From Arachis hypogaea (lineage: Eukaryota > Streptophyta > Magnoliopsida > Fabales > Fabaceae), in assembly GCF_003086295.3 (NCBI RefSeq), contig NC_092044.1:70561213-70625212 (forward strand): a stretch of DNA of 64,000 bases, read 5' to 3'. Below, one piece after another: positions 12,169-21,590 of this stretch; position 1 is the first letter of the stretch; the number at the start of each line of letters is the position of its first letter. The translations under genes were made by a program, and so were the position numbers. The notes below the pieces were generated by a model. The model was not told the DNA's origin. It worked only from the letters and a program-made list of their open reading frames with translations, and searched no databases.

Positions 12169-13556
12169 AGCTCAAGAGAAGCTATAAGGGAGTGAAGAGG
12201 AATGATAGAGAGTATGCAATACAACCTATCTATGTGAATGCAACTACATGCAAAATGTTTCTACCTACTTGGTTAAAAGTAAATAAGTTCTTCAAGAAAA
12301 ATATGAATCAAATTTCACTAATTCAAATTATCAATAAAAAGTAAGTAAACTTGTAAGAAGATAGCTAATGAAAGATGGGAACATAGAATTAAGCACTGAA
12401 CCCTTACTGGTAGTGTATATCATTCTAACTCTCAAGTGTCTAGGGTCAATTCTCTCAATTCTCTAGTAACCTTGCTTTCTATAGCTTGCTCTTCATCTAC
12501 CAATCAACAAAAATTTAATGCACCAATACACAAATCAAGAGGTCTTTTAAGGGTTGTAATGGGGTTAGGGTCAAGGTTGGATTGTATTTGGCCAAGTGGA
12601 CTAAAATCTGAATCCTTAATTAACTTAAACTTTTCACCTAACTTAGGATAATCCATGTAATCATAATATAAAATCAATAACTACCCATTAACTGCGTTTA
12701 CTACATATTTATGCATTCCAAGTTTTGAGTACAGTACATGTGCATTGCTATCACCATTTACTTTGGGGCATTTTGTCCCCTTTTTATTTTTCTGCTCTTT
12801 TTTTTCTTGTTTCTCTTCTTTTTTTCTATTTTTCTTTTCTTAATAATTTTTTTTCATTGCATATGGTTAAGGTATTAAATACATAAACATGTTCTTAACA
12901 TTTTTCACATTTTTCACACAAAGTCTAACATAATTCCCAAACCAAACGTTTCCAAACCCACTTTCCCCACACTTAATTCATGAGCACTCTCACTAGTCTA
13001 AGCTAATCAAGGATTCAAATTAAGGACATTATTGTTTTCCGCTTAGAGTTAGTGATGAGCTAAAGTAAAGAATAAAGGGGTATAATAGGCTCAACATTGG
13101 TTTGCAAAGGATAATAAAAGGGTAAGGCCATATGGGTATGTAAGCTCAGTGAAATAAGGCCTCAATCATATAAGTGTATCCATACATTAAACAATGGAAA
13201 TATAGAATCAAGCAAGACAAAGATCACAATTTTAGAGAGAAAAACACACACCAAAAATAAAATATTGGTTGATAAGATGCAACCAATCAAATAGGCTCAA
13301 AATCTCACTAGTTTTGTGTGTTCGAGCTCTAAACCATGTTCCAAAATAATATTTTTTCAAACAAGTTTTTTCAAAAAGTTTTTAATTTAAATTAGTGAAA
13401 TACTATAAAATTTTTTCTTGAAAAAGAAAATATTATTTCAACCAAGTGGTAAAATATGCACAAAATTAAACAAACATGCAAATGCAACTACTAACAACGA
13501 AAATAAACCATTGGTGTTGAGATAAAAGAGTAACTAACCCATGAAGATCGGTATCG
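12169..13556 (-). other. 3' tail of element C
   Basis: About 1.4 kb without coding frames. It contains a purine tract on the minus strand at about 12776-12860, comparable in position and composition to the tract in A, E and G. No ORF2 follows the internal stem-loop, unlike the Athila-like elements. Confidence 0.6.
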
Positions 13557-13594
13557 ACCTCCCCACACTTAAAGATTGCACCGTCCTCGGTTCA
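13557..13594 (-). other. Internal copy of the stem-loop plus purine tract, element C
   Basis: The minus strand reads TGAACCGAGGACGGTGCA (13577-13594), 7-base arms around AGGA with one mismatch. TCTTTAAGTGTGGGGAGG follows. It duplicates the 3' primer region at 12131-12168. Confidence 0.65.
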
Positions 13595-14179
13595 TGCTAA
13601 GATGTACAAGTGGATGGGCTGCTCCAACTGACGCCTTTCTCTATAGGTTGTGCAGATTGACTTGCCTGTTTCCCCATTAAAAAGCTTTTTCTCTCGCTTC
13701 GTGGTGGCCATCCTAAAAGAAGAGAAAAAGAAAGGAAAGTAACCCTAAAATAAAGATAAGAACATAAATAAAATATGGGTGTTAATGCCAAATAATAAAG
13801 GTCTCAATTACATGGTAGCTACAACATGCGAGTGAGAAAATAGTGGAAGCAAGTGGCATATCAATAGTGCAAAAGTTGCAACAATGGGGAAGAGAGTGTG
13901 GGTAATGCAAGATATTGTAAGTGCATATCAATGCAAAAGGAATATCAGTATTATAAAAATTAGCATTGACTTATGAATAATAATACCCAATCAGAATAAA
14001 ACAAGTCATGAAGCACTAGAATAATTCAAGAAAAGATGCAATAGTTGAGGAAGAGAATGTTAACACCAATGGAAGAGAGAAAAAAAGTAAGAAAGGAGGA
14101 AGAAAGAAATAAGAAGGAAAGAAAAGATTTAGATATGGAGAAGAAAAGATAAGATATTTGGCTGCTCTGGATAAGCTGT
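13595..14179 (-). other. Non-coding part of element C between palindrome cluster and internal stem-loop
   Basis: Contains AAGAAAGGAGGAAGAAAG-like purine runs on the plus strand near 14050-14130 and no convincing protein frame. Confidence 0.5.
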
Positions 14180-14705
14180 GCGGTGCAGGCCATGCGGACG
14201 CGTTGATCACGCGATCGCGTGGTGTGTGATAATTATCAGGTGACGCGGACGCGTGGATCATGCGATCGCGTGACCTGATTTGTGCTGTTGGCGCGAGTGC
14301 AGCCTTGTGCACGCATAACTCTCTGTTTAATATGCACATTGCCAAATTTCTGGGTGACGCGTTCGCGTGGTTGACGCGGTCGCGTGAATGGCCATATTTC
14401 AGAAAATGGCTCAGACGCGTGGGGCATGCGTTTGCGTGGTAGGGCTTGTGCTTCTAGCACGAGTCCAGCCACGTTCCAGCTCAACCTTCGGCCATACACC
14501 CTTTTTACGTCGATTTTTAGGGCACGCATTTTTGTGGGTGACGCGGACGCGTGGGAGGCACTTTTCCCACATGACGCGAATGCGTCAGTGACGTGGTCAC
14601 GTCGGTCAAATTGTGCCAAAGGCACGCCTCTAACCATGCTCTCGCGTGACTCTCTGTTCACTTTTCTTTTCTTCCCAACGCATATATGACGCGGACGCGT
14701 CATCG
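14180..14705 (-). repeat. Cluster of CG-rich palindromic motifs in element C
   Basis: At least eight copies of GACGCGGACGCGT / GCGATCGCGTG-type sequence in about 520 bases, in both orientations and often in pairs 15-25 bases apart. The block is strikingly CpG-rich within AT-rich DNA. Related half-sites occur in the LTRs near 11640-11690 and 19445-19500. The minus-strand and plus-strand open frames here are by-products of the low stop-codon density. Confidence 0.75.
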
Positions 14706-14842
14706 ACGCTGTTGTGTTGCGTGCTCTCTTTTTTTTGTTATGAAGTATGCATAATGCAAAATGCAGTGAATGTCATGCAAAAATTCCAGGTTCAAACAGA
14801 ATTCAAAAATAGAGTAAAATAGAGAGGGAACGATCATACCAT

Positions 14843-14860
14843 GGTGGGTTGTCTCCCACC
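14843..14860 (-). other. Post-ORF stem-loop (AGACAA loop), element C
   Basis: The minus strand reads GGTGGGAGACAACCCACC: 6-bp arms around AGACAA, just after the ORF. It is the counterpart of the AGGCAA hairpins in A, B, E and G, preceded by a similar AAAAGTGCT (C) or AAGAAGCGCTT (Athila-like) word. Confidence 0.7.
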
Positions 14861-14881
14861 TAGCACTTTTAGTTAAAGTCT

Positions 14882-15519
14882 TTAAGTTGAACATTTGATG
14901 AGCTTCCTGCTATGGTGGCTTGTGCTTGTATTCATCCAAAAACTCCACCAATGTTTGGAATTCCAGTAGCCTCCGGGATCCCAAACTAGGCGCAGAAAGC
15001 CTTCAAGTAAGTTAAAGCAAGTGACAAGGCCCCAAGAGTGTTGATTGCCAGAATGAATTCCGGGGTCCCAAACCTTGCTTTTGCACCCGTCTTCTTGTTG
15101 ATCATTATGATTCCATCCGGGTAGCAAGCAATCTGAATTCTCACTAAAGAGGCCAAACAACTTCCTAAACCCATTTAGTTGAGCTTTACACCAACCCTTG
15201 CATTTAAACTTGGAGCATACAACTATGTTGAACCTTGCTGGACAACTTCTACCACTGATCATCTCCCTCTTACGCTTAATGCCACAAAGGGCTCTAAGCT
15301 GACCATCTGTCTCAAGTAAAGCATATTCAAGTGAGCTAATTAAGCTTAGAGATGAGAGATTTAACCACTTGAATGAAGGAATGGACGGTGATGGCTTTGG
15401 GGGAGAGGTATCCAACAACTTTGGCAAGGTGATTTCCAACTCCATTCCCCTGGGCTCTTCTTTGACAACTTCCACCTCTTTACAATCTTCTTCAATATCA
15501 ACCTCTTCCTCTTGGTAGA
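14882..15519 (-). pseudogene. C-terminal part of the element C ORF, beyond solo LTR D
   Basis: Continues from D with an acidic stretch (YQEEEVDIEEDCKEVEV) and then a more ordered region: PSFKWLNLSSLSLISSLEYA, a basic patch IKRKREMISGRS, and a Trp-rich tail with GYWNSKHWW. The last part may be frameshifted, because the minus-strand frame at 14986-15174 also looks protein-like. No known domain is recognised. It ends about 20 bases upstream of the conserved stem-loop at 14843-14860. Confidence 0.5.
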
Positions 15520-17192
15520 TGGTGGACGAAATTGTGATTCGTACTCTTTGTACTGTATGAAATTTAATTCGAGATAATAGCTCTTTACTATGTGTGGTCA
15601 CAACTCCGTTTAACTAACCAGCAAGTGTACTGGTCGTCCAAGTAATAAACCTTACGTGAGTAAGGGTCGATCCCACAGAGATTGTTGGTATGAAGCAAGC
15701 TATGGTCATCTTGTAAATCTCAGTCAGGCGGATCATAATTGATTGTGGATTTTTGAAAATTAATAAATAATAAACAGAAAATAAAGATAATTAAAATAGG
15801 ATAGAAATACTTATGTAAATTAATGGTGGGAATTTCAGATAGGCGTATGGAGATACTGTGCTCTTTCTTTTTCTACTTTCCTACTTCTTCCTTCCAGTTC
15901 TTTCATTCCTTCCTATGGCAAGCTGTATGTAGGGCATCACCGTTGTCAATGGCTACATCCCATCCTCTCAGTGAAAAAGGTCCAAATGCTCTGTCACAGC
16001 ACGGCTAATCATCTGTCGGTTCTCAATCAGGTTGGAATAGAATCCCTTGATTCTTTTGCGTCTATCACTAACGCCCAGCCTTCAGGAGTTTGAAGTTTGT
16101 CACAGTCATTCAATCCCAGAATCCTACTTGGAATACAACAGACATGGTTTAGACTTTCCGGATTCTCATGAAATGCCGCCATCAATCTAGCTTATACCAC
16201 GAAGATTCTGTTTAAGGAATCTAAGAGATACGCGCCCGGCCTAAGGTAGAACGGAAGTGGTTGTCAATCACGCGCGTTCATAGGTGAGAATGATGATGAG
16301 TGTCATGGATCATCACATTCATCAAGTTGAAGTGCAACGAATATCTTAGAATAGGAATAAAGAGAATTGAATAGGAAATAGTAGTAATTGCATTAAAACT
16401 TGAGGTACAGCAGAGCTCCACACCCTTAATCTATGGTGTGTAGAAACTCCACCGTTGAAAATACATAAGTGAAAGGTTCAGGCATGGCCGAATGGCCAGC
16501 CCCCCAAAACGTGAAAAATAGTCTCCTCAGATGAAGAATAAAATAAAACTGAGACCAAAGATGTCCAATACAATAGTCAATTATCCTATTTATACTAGAC
16601 TAGCTACTAGGGTTTACATGAGTAAGTAATTGATGCATAAATCAACTTCTGGGGCCCACTTGGTGTATGTTTGGGCTGAGCTTGATCTATCCACGTGCTG
16701 AGGCTTCTTTTGGAGTTGAACACCAAGTTGTAACGTGTTTTGGGCGTTCAACTCCGGGTCGTGACGTGTTTCTGGCGTTTTACTCCAGACAGCAACATGG
16801 AACTGGCATTGAGCGCCAGTTTACGTCATCAATTCCCGAATAAAGTATAAATTATTATATATTTCTGGAAAGTTCTGGATGTCTACTTTCCAACGCCATT
16901 GAGAGCGTGCCATTTGGAGTTTTGTAGCTCCAGAAAATCCATTTCGAGTGCAGGGAGGTCAGATTCCAACAGCTTCAGCAGTCCTTTGTCAGCCTCCTTA
17001 TCAGAGTTTTGCTCAGGTTCCTCAATTTCAGCCAGAAATTACCTGAAATCACAGAAAAACACAAAAACTCATAGTAAAGTCCAGAAATGTGAATTTAACA
17101 TAAAAACTAATGAAAACATCCCTAAAAGTAGCTTGAACTTACTAAAAACTACCTAAACAATGCCAAAAAGCGTATAAATTATCTGCTCATCA
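15520..17192 (-). mobile_element. Solo LTR D, Athila-like family
   Basis: The minus strand starts TGATGAGCAGATAATTTATA and ends CACAATTTCGTCCACCA, 1673 bp, with the TSD GTAGA at 15515-15519 and 17193-17197. Its first 100 bases match the LTR of element G, so it belongs to that subfamily. No internal sequence remains, which points to recombination between two LTRs. It lies three insertions deep: copia, A, C, D. Confidence 0.9.
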
Positions 17193-17197
17193 GTAGA

Positions 17198-18211
17198 TTT
17201 CTTCCAATTCAGTCTTTCTTCATTGTTCACCAAGGGCATGGGAGGTTGTGCTTCTTCTTCTTTGATCTCCAGGTCAAGTCCAATGGGAGAGGATTCAAAT
17301 GTAGATAAGAATTCATCAATGATCGAATCCATCTCTTCACCATCCCTTTCAAAGTCTTCAATCATGAGATGCCTTGAAGGTTGTACACCTTCCTCAACAT
17401 CAGTTTCAAACATCTTTGAAGGAGGCTCTATAACTTGACTTTTCCATGGAGGTTCAGCATCTCTTAAGTCTTGAACCACTTCTTCCTCTTCAATGGCAGG
17501 CATAGCTTCTTCCAATTGTTCCAATACAAAATCGTGCTGCTCAATATCCACCGGAGTTTCTAACTTCTCCTTCATGCCATGTTCTTCAGTAGATTCTCCA
17601 CATGAAGCCATGGGAGTTCCTTGAATGTCCGAATGTCGGGAAGGTAATCGATTTATCGCTTGATCCAGTTGGTGAAGGGTTGCATGAAAATTTTCCACTA
17701 TTTCCTTGAGACAATCCCTTGATTCGTGTTGCGCTCGGCTATCATAAGTAGGATCATAGTGCTCTTGGATTGATGGATATGGAGATGGTGTATATTGAGG
17801 TGGTGGTTCTTGGGAGTAATCGGGGTGGAATTGGGGTGGTTCTATATATGGTTCATATGGTTTATAGGGTGGTTGGTATGGTGGATATGGGTTAGGGTCA
17901 TATGGAGGTGATTGGCGGAAAGGGGCTTGTGAGTATAGTGGTCTAAAGTCATGTTGAGGAGGGGGTTCATACGCATATGGTGGTGGTTGCTGATAATCAA
18001 AAGAGTGCTCACCATAGCCATTGCCTTGATATGCATCACAGAATGGTTGTTGATAGTCTATTGGAGGTGGTTGTTGCCATGAGGGTTGATCAAATCCTTG
18101 TGGCTCCTCCCATCTTTGATTGTTCCAACCATGATGCATGTTGTCATTATATTCTCCTCTTCCTGCAACATAATTATAACCAGACTCATAGCCAAAGGGG
18201 TGAGACTTCAT
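17198..18211 (-). pseudogene. Proline/tyrosine-rich ORF of element C, N-terminal part
   Basis: Starts at ATG 18211 (MKSHPFGYESGYNYV). The first 160 residues are low-complexity, rich in Pro, Tyr and Gln with many PPQ and YEP words. An acidic part follows, including LEQLEEAMPAIEEEEV. There is no CCHC finger, protease or membrane segment, and I do not recognise the family. Solo LTR D cuts the frame at 17192. The host sequence beyond D fits a different frame, so a one-base indel near the junction is also likely. Its place between primer site and post-ORF hairpin is that of gag, so it may be a highly diverged particle or RNA-binding protein, but this is speculation. Confidence 0.6.
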
Positions 18212-18498
18212 AGTAGTAGGAAAAAAAATAAAAACAAAAACTAACAAAAAGAAAATATTTTGAAAAAGATATGATTTTTGAAAAAAAAGATAAGATAAGA
18301 TTTTTTTTAAAATATGTTTTTTGAAAAAAAAGATAAGATAAGATTTTGAAAAAGATATGATTTTTTTTGAAAAAGATTTGAAATTTGAAATTTGATTTTG
18401 AAATAAGATAAGATAAGATAAAAAATTTTAAAATAAAAATCTGAAATTTTTTTTGAAAAATATTTACAATAACCAATAATAAGGCACACGTTTGCAAT
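18212..18498 (-). other. Leader of element C
   Basis: Between primer site and ORF start. It is dominated by repeated AAGATAAGATAAGA and TTTGAAAAAGATATGA words on the plus strand, like the leaders of the Athila-like elements. No coding frame. Confidence 0.6.
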
Positions 18499-18516
18499 TC
18501 CCCGGCAACGGCGCCA
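18499..18516 (-). other. Primer binding site of element C (tRNA-Asp)
   Basis: The plus strand reads TCCCCGGCAACGGCGCCA, identical to the tRNA-Asp 3' end, so the minus strand is its complement. This fixes the element on the minus strand. Confidence 0.85.
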
Positions 18517-18519
18517 TTT

Positions 18520-19938
18520 TTACGTTAGGATTTTTGCTAGTAAAGAATTTTATAAAAATATAAGCGCGTTGTAAGTATAGCTTCTAAACCAACAGAAAAT
18601 CCTTTCGTACAAACATTTGGTTGTCACAAGTAACAAACCCAATAAAATTTATAAACCGAAGTATTCAAACCTCGGGTCGTCTTCTCAAGGAATTGCAGGA
18701 AAGTGTGATTTATTATTGGTTATGGAAAATAGTATTTTGGGTTTTGAGAAAGGGTTTTGAGCAAGAGAAATGGGTTGCAGAAATTAATAAATTAATAACA
18801 AAGAAAAAAACTCTTGGCAAGGTATGAAAACTGGAAGTCCTATCCTAGTTATCCTTATCAATGATGATGAGAATTATATTTTTGCTCCCACTAAGTCAAC
18901 CTCTAACTATGAAAGTCAGTGAAGTGGACAAATTAATTTAACACCTAAAGTCCTAGTCAACTCCTTAAAGAAAGACTAGAGTTATAGGAATCTAAATTAA
19001 TCAGCAAAGATAATAATTATCACTCACGATGAGTTTGATAACTCAAGAGTCACCAATTAATCAACCAAAGCCAATAGTAAATAATCTAAATTAAAAATAG
19101 GGAAAAGTAATCATGAGTCTGAAATACCTCAAATTATTTTAAATAAAGATATCAATTCTAACATGGACAAGTTTCATAAATTAGATTGAAAAGAGAAATA
19201 AAAGGAACATTGAACCTGTGATGAAGAAGAAAAATTGGAAGTTGAAATAATAAGAAATCCTAATCCTTTAAGAGGAATCCTAATCCTAATCCTAAGAGAG
19301 AGGAGAAAGCCTCTCTCTCTAAAAATTACATCTAAATTATGAGTTGTCTCTCTTCATTCCTCCACTTTGCATCCTTTAATCTATATTTTCTGGGCTTGAA
19401 ACTGGACCGGAAATAGCCAAGGATTCGCTGGAAACGAATTCTGTCATGCTGATTTTCGCAGATGCGACGCATCCGCGTAGAGCACGCATTCGCGTCACCT
19501 AACTGTACGACCACTATAGTGAATTATATATCAAATCGAAGCCCCGGAAGTTAGCTTTCCAACGCAAGTCGAATCGCATCATTTGGACCTCTGTAGCTCA
19601 AGTTATGATCGTTTTAGTACAAGAGGGTCAGGCTGGCAACTTTGCAGTTCCTTCGACTTCTTGTATTCTTTCCACTTTTGCATGCTTCATTTCCATTCTC
19701 TAAGCCATTCCTGCCCTGTAATCCCTAAAGTCACTTAACACACATATCAAGGCATCTAATGGTAATAAGAGAGGATTAAATAAAAGAAAATAAAAGTCCA
19801 AAGAAGTATGTTTTCAATCATAGCACAAAATCCGAAAGGAAAATGTAAACTCATGCAATTAGTATGAATAAGTGTATGAAAGATTGATAAAATCCACTCA
19901 ATTAAGCACAAGATAAACCATAAAATAGTGGTTTATCA
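18520..19938 (-). repeat. 5' LTR of element C
   Basis: 1419 bp, matching 10700-12130. The terminal TG has become TT at 18520-18521 on the plus strand. The primer site lies directly beside it at 18499-18516. Confidence 0.88.
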
Positions 19939-19943
19939 AGGAG
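19939..19943 (+). repeat. Target-site duplication of element C, right copy (AGGAG)
   Basis: It follows the LTR end TTTATCA and matches 10695-10699. Confidence 0.88.
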
Positions 19944-21590
19944 GCTTAAGAGCTCATTGATACAGTTGCTAGAAATCAGCATCTGTACTTAAGTAGTGAG
20001 TCCTCCATGAAAGAAGAGGCTAAAGCAGTATCCACTAAACTTAGTCCTCCAGAATAAGTTGCTGAACTCAATAAGCAATTACTTGTTATAACAAAACAGT
20101 TAGCAGAATTTAAAGAAATGTTACAAGATACTAAAAATGCTAACAAAAACATGCAGGCACAATTGGATCAGACAAGACAGCAATTATCTAAACAAATAAC
20201 AGAAGAGTGCTAAGCTATTCAACTAAGGAGTGAAAAGACATTGAATATTTCAACTCAAAGCAGAAAAAAGCCAAGAAAGGAACATCTGACAGAGGATGAC
20301 CAATTCACTACCCAAAATCCCTCTGAGGATAGTAGGATCCCGGAGAGGAATGATTCTGGCATTCAGACGCCAGAAAAGGGTAGTATCCCAGCGTTAAACG
20401 CCCATTCAGCTGCCAGTTCTGGCATTCAAACGCCAGAAAAGGGCAGTAACCTGACGTTAAACGCCCATTCAGCTGCCAGTTCTGGCATTCAAATGACAGC
20501 AAAGGGCAGCAACCTGGCGTTAAATGCCCACTCTGCATCCTATTCTGGCGTTCAAACACCAGAAAAGGGCAGCAATCTGGCGTTAAACGCCCATTCAGCT
20601 GCCAGTTCTGGCGTTCAAATGCCAGCAAGGGGCCAGACACCTACAAGTGCTGATAACAGCTCCCTTAAGCAGGTGACTCTAACCACTTCTGTAGGACATA
20701 AACCTGCAGCAATTAAGGTTGAAGAATACAAAGCTAAGATGCCTTATCCTCAGAAACTCCGCCAAGCAAAACAGGATAAACAATTTGCCCGCTTTGCAGA
20801 CTATCTCAGGACTCTTGACATAAAGATTCCGTTTGCAGAGGCACTTGAGCAAATACCCTCTTATGCTAAGTTCATGAAAGAAATCTTAAGTCATAAGAAG
20901 GATTGGAGAGAAACTGAAAAAGTTTTCCTCACTGAAGAATACAGTGCAGTCATTCTGAAAAGCTTACCAGAGAAGCTTAAAGATCCTGGAATCTTTATGA
21001 TACCATGCACATTAGAGGGTGCTTGTACCAAGACAGCTCTATGTGATCTTAGGGCAAGTATCAACTTAATCCCTGCATCCACTATCAGAAAGCTTGGCTT
21101 GACTGAAGAAGTCAAACCAACCAGAATATGTCTCAAACTTGCTAATAGCTCCATTAAATTTCTATCAGGCATAATTGAGGACATGATTGTCAAGGTTGAG
21201 CCATTTGGCTTTTCCACTGACTTTGTAGTGCTGGAAATAGAGGAGCACAACAGTACAACTCTCATTCTAGGAAGACCTTTTCTAGCAACTGGATGAACTT
21301 TCATTGACGTCCAAAAAGGGAAGGTGACCCTGAGAGTCAATGAGGATGAGTTCAAGTTGAATGCTGTCAAATCAGAGCTAGAAGACATCTTTAAAGATGT
21401 TCAGCCTGATATGGAGGAACCAGAGAAAATAGAAGAACCTCTGAAAACTCCTCAGGAAGAGGAGAAGCCTTCTAAACCGGAGATCAAACCACTACCACCA
21501 TCCCTGAAATACGCATTTCTGGGAGAGGATAATACTTTTCCAGTAATCATAAGCTCTGCTTTAGAGCCATAGGAAGAGAAAACACTAATT
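19944..21590 (+). pseudogene. gag: Gag C-terminal part and protease of element A, broken
   Basis: Resumes the gag frame after element C. A glutamine- and lysine-rich, probably coiled-coil segment lies at 20050-20240. It is followed by four 63-bp tandem repeats (20355-20606) and the conserved KMPYPQKLRQAK block at about 20740. The protease-like region follows: CDLRASINLIPASTI at about 21040 and LILGRPFLATG at about 21270. The usual catalytic DLG triad is DLR here, so the protease is probably dead even without the stops (for example at 21294-21296). I see no CCHC zinc knuckle. ELEDIFKDVQPD and PSLKYAFLGE link to RT. Confidence 0.85.
20355..20640 (+). repeat. 63-bp tandem repeats inside gag coding sequence of A
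   Basis: Four complete 21-codon units and a partial fifth, each encoding a variant of SGIQTPEKGS followed by LNAHSAAS. Each unit carries two half-palindromes of the GGCGTT...AACGCC type, so the non-coding palindrome motif has spread into the protein-coding region. Element B has a related but more diverged version at 36810-36990. Confidence 0.8.

Larger units (their letters stand above)
10700..19938 (-). mobile_element. Non-autonomous LTR element C inserted in gag of A
   Basis: Two LTRs (10700-12130 and 18520-19938), a tRNA-Asp primer site beside the right LTR, a purine tract beside the left LTR and the TSD AGGAG (10695-10699 and 19939-19943) define a minus-strand element. It is about 7.6 kb without solo LTR D. 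It encodes no gag, protease, RT or integrase that I can recognise, only one proline/tyrosine-rich ORF. It therefore fits the large-retrotransposon-derivative class. The LTRs differ by only a few per cent in the part I compared, so it is younger than A. Confidence 0.9.

Noticed and set aside
14236..14703. Long overlapping open frames on both strands in the CG-rich block
   Set aside because: The repeated GACGCG-type motif has few stop codons in any frame; there is no protein-like signal and frames overlap on both strands.
14180..14705. CRISPR-like array (short palindromic repeats with spacers)
   Set aside because: Repeats are degenerate and irregularly spaced, in both orientations, and the context is a plant LTR element.
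20308..20640. Minus-strand 110-codon frame with Cys-Pro repeats
   Set aside because: Shadow of the 63-bp repeats in the gag reading frame of the plus strand, which has clear homology in flanking sequence.
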